From: a virus
Direction: 5' to 3' (one strand)
Length of the DNA stretch: 22,700 nt
IMG/VR virus record: IMGVR_UViG_3300017963_000772
Coordinates: 1 to 22,700 of that record
Shown one piece after another: positions 5,935-15,575 of this stretch; the first letter of the stretch is position 1, and each line of letters opens with the position of its first letter. The notes under the pieces are model-generated. The model was not told the DNA's origin, did no database searches, and saw only the letters and a program-made list of their open reading frames with translations. Made by a program: the position numbers and the translations under genes.

Positions 5935-8484
5935 ATGGATACCACTCTGCTTCTATATTTGGATGAAAAGTGGCAACGAGTTGATTTATATGAGGATATT
6001 TCAATCAATGTTGTCATTCAAGAACTTGCGGTCAATAATCTGCAGAGCAGAAAATCACCCTATTCAAAGCAATTTGTAGTTCCTGCAACTTCAGCTAACT
6101 CCAATCTATTTGAACATTATTTTGAGGTCAATGGAACTGATTTCAATCCTCTAATCAAGATTCCTTGCTCAGTTGATTTCAGAGGTACCAATATCTTCGT
6201 TGGAGTATGCAGATTGAATGCGGTTATCAACTATCCAAATTATACTGATTTCGAACTTTATATAATCAGTGAAATAGGTGACTTCATAAGTGAATTATCT
6301 AATACCACTCTTCAGGATTTAGATTGGACTGAATATCAGCATGAGCAAAATTATGATAATATCACTCTGAGCTGGGAAGCAAAGAATGATGATACCACCG
6401 GATTATTCGAAGGTGATATCCTCTATCCAATAATAAATTATGGATTGGAATATACCGGTACTGGTACTGGTGCAACCCCTATCTTCACTTATACTTTCGG
6501 TGAAACTTATTCATTCGATAATCCTTCCTATGCAGTTCCTGAGAGATTCTTCAAGCCAGCAATTAGAGCAAAAGCAATCCTTGAGAAAATATTTGCAAAT
6601 ACCAATTATGAAGTTCAAAGTGAATTCTTTGAAACTGATTATTTCAATAGTATTTATATTGATTTATTCACCAATGGTCAATTAGGTATCCCGGCTCCTG
6701 AGGATGTTGAAAATCAGAATATCTTCAAAGCAGCATCGACTGAAAAAACATTAACTTATAATGGAGGAGTCTTTAAACCATTTCCTTTTTCAACTAGATT
6801 TGGTGGAACTTATGACCCTCTAAATAACTTCAATAGCTTAGGGTCAGGAAGTTTCAGAGCTCCTTATACTGGTCAGTATTTCTTCAATGTTCGATTCGAA
6901 TATGAAAGCTTAGACTTTGTTCAAGATAGGGGGTCTTTCAATGTAGTTGCATTCAGCAATACCGGTGCATTATTATATATTAGTCCAACCTATCAAGTTG
7001 GATATAGGTCTTTCGTAAAACAGCAAGCCGAAATCAATTTATTCTTTGATGTTGCGATGACTGTTGGTCAGACTATTACTCTTCTTATTCAGGAGAACTT
7101 GCCTTATAGTTCTTTACCTTTAACGGTGAATACTAATCCTGGCAGATATATCATCAAGCCATATAAGGGAATAACCATCAATGAAAATCTTCTAATCTGG
7201 GAATTATATTCATCTCCAACTATTACTGAAGGAACAGTAGATATTGCATTAGGTCTGCCTAATATCAGTTCAAGTGATTTCCTCAAAGGACTAATAACCA
7301 TGTTCAACTTAGTGGTGGTTGAAGAAGGTACCCCTAATATAGTGAAAATCGAACCATATAATTGGTACTTCAATGAGGATGATAGGGCTGAAAAAGATTG
7401 GACTAATATCTTAGATTTGAATTCCAACTATAGAGTGGAACCTCTTTCATTTGAACTTCCTAAAGAAATTAATTTCACTTATGCTAGTGGAGATGAAGAA
7501 TATCTAAATAAGATATTCGAGCAAGAAAAGGATTATGTCTTTGGAAGATATAAGTTCATTAGTTCTGCGAATCTTCTATCGGGGGTATCAGATTATGAAT
7601 CACCATTTGCAGCTCTTCCAACCACTGTAGTCAATGGAAGCGATGATTTCATCATGCCAGCAGTATATAGAGAATTAGAGAATCAATTGCAACCATATAG
7701 TTCGAAACCTCATATCTTCTTTTGGACTGGAAATAGATGGTGTTATGAAGACCAAAATAAGCAGATACCTTTGAGTTGGTATATGCTCTCAGGAGTAACT
7801 GCAGTGGAGCAGAGTACCTATCCATGCGTATCGCACCTATCCTCATTGGATGTTCAAATACCATTCTTGATTAGTGATTTGAACTTTGGGCCAAGTTTCG
7901 ATTTCTTTGGTAACTATAATACCTATATCAATCAATATACTCCTTATGATTTATATAATAATTTCTGGCAGAATTATGTTGAAGATACCTATTCTTTAGA
8001 AACCAGAAGATTGAGTGGAAAGTTCTTCTTGAAACCATTGGATATATATGATACTTCATTGACCGACAAAATCTGGGTGAAAGATAGTTTCTATAGAATT
8101 GAGAAGATAACCGATGCAGATTTGATGTTTCCAAAATTGACTGATGTTTCACTCATCAAAGAAAGAAGTGGTTATTATAGAACTGATTTAGTTGCACCTT
8201 ATAATGTTTTATCAGGAAATACTCCTCATCCTGGCCCATTGAGTGCATATACCGCAAATACTTATACTGCAACCACTATATCTCCTGTTTGCGATGAAAC
8301 CGCAAATATTGGAAATGTTACCACTTTCGGAATAACTGGATTCACCAATTATCAGGAGGTCTGGTACGATAAAGGAGCTGTAATGGCCCCCCTTCCTTTA
8401 GGAACTTATTTGAAGCCAGTCGGAGATACCACTACTTATGTAGTAATAGATAAATCAGGGAGAATATTAGAACAAGAGTGTTAA
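5935..8484 (+). CDS. Large tail-tip/baseplate structural protein
   Basis: An 849-residue protein starts one base after the preceding stop. The N-terminus (DEKWQRVDLYEDISINVVIQ, then RKSPYSKQFVVPATSANSNL, FEHYF and FRGTNIFVGVCRLNAV) is a recognisable start of a large tail protein common in Bacteroidetes phages ('DLYEDI.I...I......R...YSK....P.T..N...F...F'). The middle holds a long helical segment with FFKPAIRAKAILEKIFANTN and many beta strands. The last 70 residues (from about CDETANIGNVTTFGITGFTN to GRILEQEC) form a small domain bounded by cysteines, after a Thr-rich stretch. No enzymatic motif or membrane segment is seen. It lies between other tail-tip genes and the tape measure, so a hub or distal tail role is likely. 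The precise role is not determined. Confidence 0.65.
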   Translation: MDTTLLLYLDEKWQRVDLYEDISINVVIQELAVNNLQSRKSPYSKQFVVPATSANSNLFEHYFEVNGTDFNPLIKIPCSVDFRGTNIFVGVCRLNAVINYPNYTDFELYIISEIGDFISELSNTTLQDLDWTEYQHEQNYDNITLSWEAKNDDTTGLFEGDILYPIINYGLEYTGTGTGATPIFTYTFGETYSFDNPSYAVPERFFKPAIRAKAILEKIFANTNYEVQSEFFETDYFNSIYIDLFTNGQLGIPAPEDVENQNIFKAASTEKTLTYNGGVFKPFPFSTRFGGTYDPLNNFNSLGSGSFRAPYTGQYFFNVRFEYESLDFVQDRGSFNVVAFSNTGALLYISPTYQVGYRSFVKQQAEINLFFDVAMTVGQTITLLIQENLPYSSLPLTVNTNPGRYIIKPYKGITINENLLIWELYSSPTITEGTVDIALGLPNISSSDFLKGLITMFNLVVVEEGTPNIVKIEPYNWYFNEDDRAEKDWTNILDLNSNYRVEPLSFELPKEINFTYASGDEEYLNKIFEQEKDYVFGRYKFISSANLLSGVSDYESPFAALPTTVVNGSDDFIMPAVYRELENQLQPYSSKPHIFFWTGNRWCYEDQNKQIPLSWYMLSGVTAVEQSTYPCVSHLSSLDVQIPFLISDLNFGPSFDFFGNYNTYINQYTPYDLYNNFWQNYVEDTYSLETRRLSGKFFLKPLDIYDTSLTDKIWVKDSFYRIEKITDADLMFPKLTDVSLIKERSGYYRTDLVAPYNVLSGNTPHPGPLSAYTANTYTATTISPVCDETANIGNVTTFGITGFTNYQEVWYDKGAVMAPLPLGTYLKPVGDTTTYVVIDKSGRILEQEC

Positions 8485-8488
8485 TAAG

Positions 8489-11400
8489 ATGGCAGATAAT
8501 ATAAAAAGATTTTCGATAGTATTAGATGGAAAAGAGCAGGTCTTCAATTCCGTTAAAGATATGGCTGCTGCTGTAAGGCAGGCAAGAAAAGATTTCGAGG
8601 AATTTGGAGTAACAGGTTCAAGGTCAGCAAAGCAAGTTGCAAGAGAAATTTCACTTGCAGATGCTCAAGTCAAAGATATTCAGAAGAGTACCAAAGCAAC
8701 CAATCTGAATGAGAATTTCGATAATCTTGCAAAATCATTGACTGCAGTCAGTGCAGGATTTGGAGTTGCTCAATCAGCAATCGCATTATTCTCATCTGAT
8801 TCAGAAAAGGCAAGTGAAGCCGCAACCACTGCTCAAGGTGCATTAGCATTTGCATTAGGAGTATCATCTTTGGCTCAAATCAAATTAGGTGAAAAGACTA
8901 TTGCTGCAACTATTGCTTTGAGAGCTGAAACAGCTGCTGCTAATACTTCCAATGTTGCAATGAAGGCATTGAATAAGACCATTGCCGCAAATCCTGTCGG
9001 TGCATTGATAGTTGGAATCACCGCATTAGTCGGAGTAATATATCTATTATCAGATTCAATAACTCAAGCCGAAAAAAATCAGAAAGCCCTCAATGATGCA
9101 TTATTAGATGCTCAAAAAAGTACTAGGTCACAAGTCAATGAAATTAGACTATTAGAATCAATTGTAACTGATTATAATAAGACTGAAGAACAGAGATTAG
9201 GGGCTTATACCAAATTGCAAAAGTTGATTCCATCTTTGAATGGTCTTACAATGGAGCAGGCTCTCGCTCAAGATGAATTATCAAAGGCAACTGAAAGATA
9301 TATCAAATATGCTGAAGCAAAAGCGATAGTTGATGTATTTGGAAAGAAAATTGCTGAAGAAGAACTCAAGATACTCGAGGCAAAAAATAAAACTAGTGGA
9401 GAAACTATCAAATGGTACGATGAGATAGTAAAGGTTCTCGCAAAAGGATTGATTCCAATTTCAGGAGAATATGTTGCTCAGGAATATGAATTATCCAGAG
9501 CAACCACTATCAAGAATAATACTATTAGAGAATCTAATGAATTGATTGCTGCTCTTAAACCTATTTTGGAAGAAAATGCAGGAATAGTCACTCAATTTGA
9601 AGGAGAAGAAGAAGCAAATGCTTTAGCCGCAAAAGCAAGAGCAGCCGCATTAGCGAAAGCTGAAAAAGATAGGGCTGCAAGGTTGAAAGAAATCAATGCT
9701 CAATTGGAAAGGCAATTCCAATTAGAAAAAGACTTATTAGACCAATTAGCAAAAAGAGCAAATCTTCAATTCAAATTTGATGAGCAAATCATCAAAGATG
9801 CAGAAGCAGTTTTAGAGAGTCAGGAAGAACTTCTCAAATCATTAGGAATTCAATTCGAAACTCCTTTGATGAAATTGCAAAGAGAACTAAGAGAAACCTA
9901 TCTTAGTGCATTACCATCCAATCAAGTTTTAGATAAGAGCTTAGAGTACTTCACTGAATTTTGGAGTGGTATGCAAAATATGGTGAAGAGTGGTGCATTG
10001 ATTATCACCGGCAATTTAGATGATATCCTCAAAGAATTCGTTAAAAACTCATTGAAAGAAACTGAAGGACTATCTGAGGAAACCATTAGTTTTATAGTGG
10101 ATTCTCAAGTCAAAGCTTTCAAAGCATTTGTTCCTGAATCTCTTCAGCAGCAGACAGTGGATTATTTCAATAACCTTCAGCAAATAGTTATTCAACTTGA
10201 AAAATTGCAAGCAACTGATGCAGGATTATTGGTATCAATTCCAAAGAATGTTGATACCACTCAAGAACTGATTAACCTGACTGAATATTATGCAAATCTA
10301 ATTGAGAATAGAAAAGAATTAGGATTGGATGAAGTTCAAATTCAAAGAATGATTTCTGAAAGGGTTGTCGAGCAATTTGGTCTAAAGCAATTGATGCTTC
10401 CATTAGAGGAAAAGGGAGTCAAATTGAGTGAAACTGAAATTGCGGTCAGAACCAAAAATAATGAATTGGTTTTGCAGTTGGCAGAAACTATAGTAACCAC
10501 TATTACCAATCAAGGATTATTCAATGCAGAATTATCGGTTGGTGCTGCTAGATTGGCAGATATTATCAAAAAGATTCAAGAAGCAAGAGAGGAGCAAATG
10601 GCTTTATTGAGAGAGCAAGCATTCCCCTCATTCTTCAATGAATTTGAAACTGCAGTGAAAGCGGGTGGAGAATCATTGGATAACTTCTTCAAGATTCTAT
10701 CAGATAACTTTGAAGATTTATCAAAGATATTCACTCCTGAGCAATTTGCATCTTTATTCGAAGCATTAGATAATGGATTGATTGATACCACCAAATTATC
10801 AAAAACTCAATTGCTTGATTTGAAAAATACTCTATTGAAGTATCAAGAAACCTTTGACCAGAGCATTGAAGATAGTGGTGAAAATATTGATAGTACCATT
10901 GAGAAAATCAATAAGAGTCTAAGAAAAATCAAATGGCAAGAATTAGGTGATGCTGCAACTAAATTCCTTCAAGAATTCACTGCAGCATTGAATTCATTGG
11001 ATAATATTCTGACTGAAAAAGCAGCATTCAAATTGGAGAAATTGACTAAGACTTATGAAAGAGAAAGAGCAAAGATAACTAAGACTGATGAGGCGAGCAA
11101 TCAGAAGAGATTAGAATTAGAAAAAGAATATCAAGCCAATAAAACAGCTTTCGAGAAAAAAGAAAGAATCAGAAGTCTAAAGTTCTCTGCAGTTCAAACA
11201 GTTGCAAATGGAGCTCAAGCGGTTATCAAGGCTCTGGCTGATTTAGGCCCAATAGCAGGTGGTATTGCAGCAGGAGTAACTGCCGCATTGACTATAGTTC
11301 AATTAGATTTAATCAATCAGCAGATTCAGGCAGCTCAATCTCTAAGAAGAGGTGGTCTTATAAGATTTGCCGGAGGTGGATATGTTCAAGGGTTATCGCA

Positions 11401-11680
11401 TGAATATGGTGGAGTCAAATATCAAGGAGGGGGTATTGAATTAGAAGGAAAAGAGAGTATTATCAATAGACAGAGTACTTTGCAATATGGCGGATTATTA
11501 TCTCAAATCAACCAATCAGGAGGAGGAAAACCAATAGTGGTTGAAACTGCAATGGATTCGAGATTGATTGAGGTACTGGCTAAAGAGAGAAATACTCCAA
11601 TAAGAGCATATGTTATTGAGCAAGATATCACCAGAGCTCAAGCAATCAATAAGCGACTTGAAGAACTTTCAACATTATAA
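8489..11680 (+). CDS. Tape measure protein
   Basis: This 1063-residue protein sets tail length and is probably delivered into the host envelope during DNA entry. The N-terminus (KRFSIVLDGKEQVFNSVKDM) is followed by Ala-rich coiled-coil helices. A membrane segment spans about residues 169-187 (NPVGALIVGITALVGVIYLL). Long Glu/Lys/Gln-rich coiled coils run to about 890, then comes a second hydrophobic Ala/Gly-rich region (about 897-940). The tail end is Gly-rich (RRGGLIRFAGGGYVQGLSHE, ELEGKESIINRQS), a motif seen near the C-terminus of many tape measures, and finishes VIEQDITRAQAINKRLEELS, a typical Bacteroidetes-phage ending. At the usual roughly 1.5 angstrom per residue it would imply a tail near 160 nm, which is an inference. 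It is separated from upstream tail genes by 4 bases. The chaperone pair is unusually distant. Confidence 0.92.
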   Translation: MADNIKRFSIVLDGKEQVFNSVKDMAAAVRQARKDFEEFGVTGSRSAKQVAREISLADAQVKDIQKSTKATNLNENFDNLAKSLTAVSAGFGVAQSAIALFSSDSEKASEAATTAQGALAFALGVSSLAQIKLGEKTIAATIALRAETAAANTSNVAMKALNKTIAANPVGALIVGITALVGVIYLLSDSITQAEKNQKALNDALLDAQKSTRSQVNEIRLLESIVTDYNKTEEQRLGAYTKLQKLIPSLNGLTMEQALAQDELSKATERYIKYAEAKAIVDVFGKKIAEEELKILEAKNKTSGETIKWYDEIVKVLAKGLIPISGEYVAQEYELSRATTIKNNTIRESNELIAALKPILEENAGIVTQFEGEEEANALAAKARAAALAKAEKDRAARLKEINAQLERQFQLEKDLLDQLAKRANLQFKFDEQIIKDAEAVLESQEELLKSLGIQFETPLMKLQRELRETYLSALPSNQVLDKSLEYFTEFWSGMQNMVKSGALIITGNLDDILKEFVKNSLKETEGLSEETISFIVDSQVKAFKAFVPESLQQQTVDYFNNLQQIVIQLEKLQATDAGLLVSIPKNVDTTQELINLTEYYANLIENRKELGLDEVQIQRMISERVVEQFGLKQLMLPLEEKGVKLSETEIAVRTKNNELVLQLAETIVTTITNQGLFNAELSVGAARLADIIKKIQEAREEQMALLREQAFPSFFNEFETAVKAGGESLDNFFKILSDNFEDLSKIFTPEQFASLFEALDNGLIDTTKLSKTQLLDLKNTLLKYQETFDQSIEDSGENIDSTIEKINKSLRKIKWQELGDAATKFLQEFTAALNSLDNILTEKAAFKLEKLTKTYERERAKITKTDEASNQKRLELEKEYQANKTAFEKKERIRSLKFSAVQTVANGAQAVIKALADLGPIAGGIAAGVTAALTIVQLDLINQQIQAAQSLRRGGLIRFAGGGYVQGLSHEYGGVKYQGGGIELEGKESIINRQSTLQYGGLLSQINQSGGGKPIVVETAMDSRLIEVLAKERNTPIRAYVIEQDITRAQAINKRLEELSTL

Positions 11681-11698
11681 AAAATAATATTTATCATT

Positions 11699-13981
11699 AT
11701 GGCATGGAAAATAATTGATTTGGATATTGATGAGGCCCTCTCAGCAGATACTTCGGTATCCGCAGTGGCTTTGGTTGAATTTCCAGCAATAGAAACTGAA
11801 TTTATGTATTTCGCAGCAGAAACCTTTGTAGTGACTGATGAAATATCCAATATTGCTTGCAGAGCAAGAAAGTATAAAGAAGAGAATGGTTCATCTTGCG
11901 GAACCAATATAGGTTGGACTCGTTCAGCCCAATTATGCAATAAAGAGAATATCTCCTTTGAAACTGTTCAAAGAATGTATTCTTATTTATCTCGCCATAA
12001 GGTTGATTTGGAATCATCCACTGATTATGAAACTGGATGCGGAAAATTAATGTATGATGCCTGGGGGGGAGAACCCGCATTGGAATGGTCTAAGAGAATC
12101 ATCGAAAGATATGAGGAAATGGATATCAATGTTTCCAATCTCCCTGAATATGTAAATTATCCAACTGGAGACACTAAAAATGATATGTTGATAGAGGATG
12201 TTGGATTTATCGAGAAAATTCCTTATGAGAGAAAAGAGGATTATATTTCTAGATGCATTGCATATCATATTGATAAAGGATATGAAGCAAGTCAGGCTTC
12301 AGCAATCTGCTATCAGCAGGCTGAAGAAGATTTTGCTGATGAAATGGAAAATCCATGCTGGGAAGGATACGAGCCATATGGTACTAAGATAGTCGATGGA
12401 AGAGAAGTACCAAATTGCGTTCCGGTAAAGCAAGGAGCTCATTTTGGAATTATGGGCTATTTAGGTGATATACCAGTCTTTGCAACTCCTGAAGATGCGA
12501 TTGAATATGGTAATGCATATTATAATTGCGATGGATACCATGAGCATGAATTGGAAAATGGTGAAGTGGTCTATATGAGTTGCTCTTCGCATGATGATAT
12601 GATAAATGCCGAATATGGTGAAGATGATTTGGAGAATTTGGAAGCATTATATGCTTTGAGTTCTTATAGTACTGAATTTGATGTTATCCTCAATGATTAT
12701 GTTTTAGGATATGATAGAAATCAGGTTATTGGAATGAACCATAAGAATCCAACCATCTATTTCAGATATGATAGAGTTGCAAATAGCAAATCAAATGACC
12801 ATCGAGATTTCTGCATGGAGAATGAGGGAAGATACTTCAGAAGAATGCAGATTGACTTGATGAAGAACTCCAATCTCCAATTTGGTCATAATCAGGAACC
12901 ATATTCTAAGTGGCTCTTCAAGGGTGGGCCGAACTGTATTCACGGATGGAGGAAGTTCATTGTTCAAGAAGGAAATTTCGCTGACTTAGGAATAGTACCA
13001 GGATTGCCAGGAACTGCACCAAAGGAGATGAAGAATAATGGTTATTATTCAGAAGAGACAAAAAGAAGAAGCGAGATTGCTTATATTATCACTCAGAAGC
13101 AAAGAGAAGGATTTAGCAGAACCTCGAGAAAAGCAATTATAGTGGATATCGATGGAACTTTGGTGGATGGTATATCTCCAAAGCAAAGTGTTATTGACTA
13201 TATCAATGAAAAGTGGAGCAATAATAGAATCATTGTTATCAGTGGAAGAAGAAGTTCTGATTTATTATCAACTAAAAGAGAGTTGATGAGAATTGGATTG
13301 AAATATGATGAGATATATCTCAATGATGGAAATCTATCATCCAATAACTTCAAATATGAAAAGGCTGATAAATTGATGAATAAAGGAATTGAAATTATTG
13401 AAGCAATTGATGATAATGTTGCGGCAAGAACTCAATATGGAAGATTAGGAATCAAGGTTAGCTCCCCTTCTAATTTTTCATCCATAATGAAGAAATCAGT
13501 ATCATTCAAGGCAGATGATGAGAAAAGAATGATATATTCCCCTTTGATGGTACCTGGTATTTTGATACCTCGAATTGATGAAACCACTAATGAAAGGTTC
13601 TTCGTCAGATTCAGTGAAGATGCTATTGAAAGAATCCAAAATAAATTTATGATTGAAATGAGGCTCAGAGAAACCAATTATGAGCATTCAGAGCAAAAGT
13701 TCAATGATATTGCAATGGTGGAAAGTTGGTTGGTGAAAGGGGAAAATGATAAAGCATTTGAATTAGGATATAATAGAAGTGAAATTCCAAATGGTACCTG
13801 GATGGTTGGATATAAGATATTAGATACTCCTGAGGGTGATAATATTTGGAATAATTATATAAAAACAGGAAAAGTCAGAGGACTTAGTTCTGAAGGTAAC
13901 TTCCTAATGAATTTCTCTCAACAGAAAAATGGAGAATATTTATTGGAACAAATCATAAACATTCTAGAATCAATAAATTAA
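11699..13981 (+). CDS. Prohead protease of XkdF type fused to several phage head-associated domains and a HAD phosphatase
   Basis: The protein has 760 residues. N-terminus: WKIIDLDIDEAL..VSAVALVEFPAIE, typical of XkdF-like proteins. About 45-140: CRARKYKEENGSSCGTNIGW, then RSAQLCNKE, VQRMYSYLSRH and AWGGEPALEWSKR, a domain often found beside phage proteases. Next are short Cys motifs: RCIAYHIDKGYEASQASAIC (186-204), CWEGYEPYGTKIVDGREVPN (220-239), and CDGYHEHELENGEVVYMSC (277-295). About 325-465 is a minor-head-like segment (RDFCMENEGRYFRRMQ, FKGGPNCIHGWRKF, GTAPKEMKNNGYY). About 477-590 is a HAD domain. About 605-735 is the protease core: VPGILIPRIDE, H663 in NYEHSEQ, VESWLV, PNGTWMVGYKI, and S730 or S731 in RGLSSEG; His and Ser are the likely catalytic residues. 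The protease would cleave the scaffold and capsid products of the two following genes. It starts 18 bases after the tape measure stop. Confidence 0.8.
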   Translation: MAWKIIDLDIDEALSADTSVSAVALVEFPAIETEFMYFAAETFVVTDEISNIACRARKYKEENGSSCGTNIGWTRSAQLCNKENISFETVQRMYSYLSRHKVDLESSTDYETGCGKLMYDAWGGEPALEWSKRIIERYEEMDINVSNLPEYVNYPTGDTKNDMLIEDVGFIEKIPYERKEDYISRCIAYHIDKGYEASQASAICYQQAEEDFADEMENPCWEGYEPYGTKIVDGREVPNCVPVKQGAHFGIMGYLGDIPVFATPEDAIEYGNAYYNCDGYHEHELENGEVVYMSCSSHDDMINAEYGEDDLENLEALYALSSYSTEFDVILNDYVLGYDRNQVIGMNHKNPTIYFRYDRVANSKSNDHRDFCMENEGRYFRRMQIDLMKNSNLQFGHNQEPYSKWLFKGGPNCIHGWRKFIVQEGNFADLGIVPGLPGTAPKEMKNNGYYSEETKRRSEIAYIITQKQREGFSRTSRKAIIVDIDGTLVDGISPKQSVIDYINEKWSNNRIIVISGRRSSDLLSTKRELMRIGLKYDEIYLNDGNLSSNNFKYEKADKLMNKGIEIIEAIDDNVAARTQYGRLGIKVSSPSNFSSIMKKSVSFKADDEKRMIYSPLMVPGILIPRIDETTNERFFVRFSEDAIERIQNKFMIEMRLRETNYEHSEQKFNDIAMVESWLVKGENDKAFELGYNRSEIPNGTWMVGYKILDTPEGDNIWNNYIKTGKVRGLSSEGNFLMNFSQQKNGEYLLEQIINILESIN
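13127..13468 (+). other. HAD-superfamily phosphatase domain inserted in the protease gene
   Basis: Residues about 477-590 contain IIVDIDGTLVDG (nucleophile D483, acid/base D485) and IIVISGRRSSDLL (motif II Ser515). A Lys-bearing stretch YEKADKLMNKG follows, then EAIDDNVAARTQYGRLGIKV (motif IV acids D571/D572). The layout resembles the phosphatase half of T4 polynucleotide kinase-type proteins (SGR motif, 'DD...'). The substrate is unknown; nucleic-acid 3' phosphate is one possibility. It sits between the minor-head-like segment and the protease core in one open frame, so it is a fusion and not a separate gene. Confidence 0.75.
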
Positions 13982-13984
13982 ATT

Positions 13985-14593
13985 ATGACTGCAAAAGAAG
14001 CAATTGAAAGAATTTCTGAATTATTGAATCTTAAATTTGGTCAGCAAAAATTCGCAACCACTTCATTGGTTGATGGAACTGAAATTACAAATAATCTTGA
14101 TGAAGAATTCAAGATTGGTCAGGAGTTATTCATTGTTAATGAATCAACTCTTTCACCAGCTCCTGAGGGAAAACATGAGACGAGAGAAGGCCTCTTGCTA
14201 ACTGTAGATTCCTCATCTGTAATTATCGCAATCGAGCAAAAAGCAACTGAAGCTCCTGCTAATGAAGGTGGAGATGCATCAGTTGAAACAACCGATGAGG
14301 CGATGGCTGAAGAAATCGAAGTTGAAGTACCAACCGAAGCTGCTGATGTAATGACCGAAGAGGTTGTTCAAGCGGTTGTCGAGGCTTTGGCTCCGATAGT
14401 TGAAGAAATTAAGATGATATCTGAAGAAATGAAAAAAATGAAAGAGAAAATGATGAATGATTATTCAGCATTAAAGAGTGATTTCGACTCTTTCAAAAAA
14501 TCACCAGAAAAGTTCTCAATTATGGAGAAAAAAACATTCAAATCCTCAGCCGAGGATTATAAATTGGACATTATAAAGTCCTTCAAAAAATAA
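13985..14593 (+). CDS. Scaffold-like protein
   Basis: A 202-residue protein starts 3 bases after the protease stop. Residues 1-88 include a helix (AKEAIERISELLNLKF) and a beta-rich domain (QQKFATTSLVDGTEITN, KIGQELFIVN, APEGKHETREGLLLTVDS). Such domains start many phage scaffold or delta proteins in Bacteroidetes phages ('LADGT.I......L..G......DG..APDG.H.L.DG'). Next comes a disordered acidic Ala/Glu/Thr stretch, a coiled coil containing VEEIKMISEEMKKMKEKMMN, and a basic C-terminal end with DIIKSFKK, which suits capsid contact. Position between protease and major capsid protein, high charge and the coiled coil all fit a scaffold removed by the upstream protease. It could also be a capsid accessory protein. 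Confidence 0.7.
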   Translation: MTAKEAIERISELLNLKFGQQKFATTSLVDGTEITNNLDEEFKIGQELFIVNESTLSPAPEGKHETREGLLLTVDSSSVIIAIEQKATEAPANEGGDASVETTDEAMAEEIEVEVPTEAADVMTEEVVQAVVEALAPIVEEIKMISEEMKKMKEKMMNDYSALKSDFDSFKKSPEKFSIMEKKTFKSSAEDYKLDIIKSFKK

Positions 14594-14618
14594 AAATAAA
14601 AAATAAGCAATAATAAAA
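14594..14618 (+). promoter_or_regulatory. A-rich translation leader of the capsid gene
   Basis: This 25-base spacer is almost only A and T and leads into an AAAAATG start, with no Shine-Dalgarno. Flavobacteria are known to favour A-rich, Kozak-like positions before the start codon instead of SD pairing, so this probably marks strong translation. Confidence 0.45.
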
Positions 14619-15575
14619 ATGGAAAATAAAAAATCTTTTTCGTTCAATTACGATTTATCAAATTTACCATCGTTCAACTCGTATGGTTCAGATATGTTGA
14701 TTAAATCGATTCTTGGCTTGACTCTTCCTAAGTATAGTACCATCCGTCCGAATTTGCGCGGAACCACTGAAAAGGTTGGATTCTTGACCAATGATGTTAT
14801 CTTACAAGACCTCAGTTGTGGATTCGAACCAACAGGGGACACTGTTCAAAATTTAGTAACTGTCGACCTTTGTAATAAGAAGGTGAATCAATCTCTTTGT
14901 CCATATTCTTTATATGATACGTACCTTTCTCAGTCTTTATCAAATTCGAATTTTCAGGAGCAAGTTCCCTTTGAAGAGGTTATCTTAACAGACATAAGCA
15001 ATAGAATCGCTAACGCAGTCGAAAAGCAGCTTTTCTTGAACTCAGCTGGTGCAACTTCATTAGGTGGTGCATCTTATACTGGTGCATGTTTCAATGGAGT
15101 AACTCAGTTGATTACTGCAGCTAATGGTGCAACTCCAGTGACTTATTCAGCAGCAACTGCATCGAATGGTTTGGAAGTATTCACTACTATTTATGAAGCA
15201 ATTCCTTCAAATGTTTTGCATAGAGATGACCTAGTTATCTATTGTTCGTATTCGAATTACAGAGGGTTGGTTGCTAGCATGAGAAATAGTTCATATGTAA
15301 ATCTCTTTACGATGGATTCTGCAGGTGCAGCTTCAGGTGAAGAATGGAAGTTGATGTTACCGGGTACGAATGTTGCGGTTATACCTACGGTTGGACTTGA
15401 GGGCATTAGTGCCTATTATGCAGGGCCAGCATCGTACTATATGGTCGGAATGAACAGTGAAATCATGACTGTAAAATCAATCTATGACCCATTCGAAGAT
15501 GAAGTTCGTATCAATGCTCATGTTTCTTATGGATTAGGAGTATTCGATGTTGCATCATTCGCAGTATGCATCTAA
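14619..15575 (+). CDS. Major capsid protein (HK97-like fold)
   Basis: The protein has 318 residues. The N-terminal arm (MENKKSFSFNYDLSNLPSFN) is short, so the scaffold function is supplied by the preceding gene. It is followed by a long region rich in beta strands and helices: PLFE-like QEQVPFEEVILTDISNRIAN, VEKQLFLNSAG, GLEVFTTIYEAIPSNVLHRD, LVIYCSYSNYRGLVASMRN, PGTNVAVIPTVGLEG and AYYAGPASYYMVGMNSE. The ending DPFEDEVRINAHVSYGLGVF is typical: a 'D....E.R......G....D...' strand closes many HK97-type capsid proteins. Neighbours (protease, scaffold, tail tube) agree. It has more CGT/CGC arginine codons (3 of about 7) than the surrounding genes, consistent with high expression. The A-rich leader fits this too. 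Confidence 0.85.
   Translation: MENKKSFSFNYDLSNLPSFNSYGSDMLIKSILGLTLPKYSTIRPNLRGTTEKVGFLTNDVILQDLSCGFEPTGDTVQNLVTVDLCNKKVNQSLCPYSLYDTYLSQSLSNSNFQEQVPFEEVILTDISNRIANAVEKQLFLNSAGATSLGGASYTGACFNGVTQLITAANGATPVTYSAATASNGLEVFTTIYEAIPSNVLHRDDLVIYCSYSNYRGLVASMRNSSYVNLFTMDSAGAASGEEWKLMLPGTNVAVIPTVGLEGISAYYAGPASYYMVGMNSEIMTVKSIYDPFEDEVRINAHVSYGLGVFDVASFAVCI

Noticed and set aside
7104-7427. 107-residue minus-strand open frame inside the large tail-tip gene
   Set aside because: Fully antisense to a continuous 849-residue frame, with no recognisable domain. Codon use is the mirror of the + strand gene.
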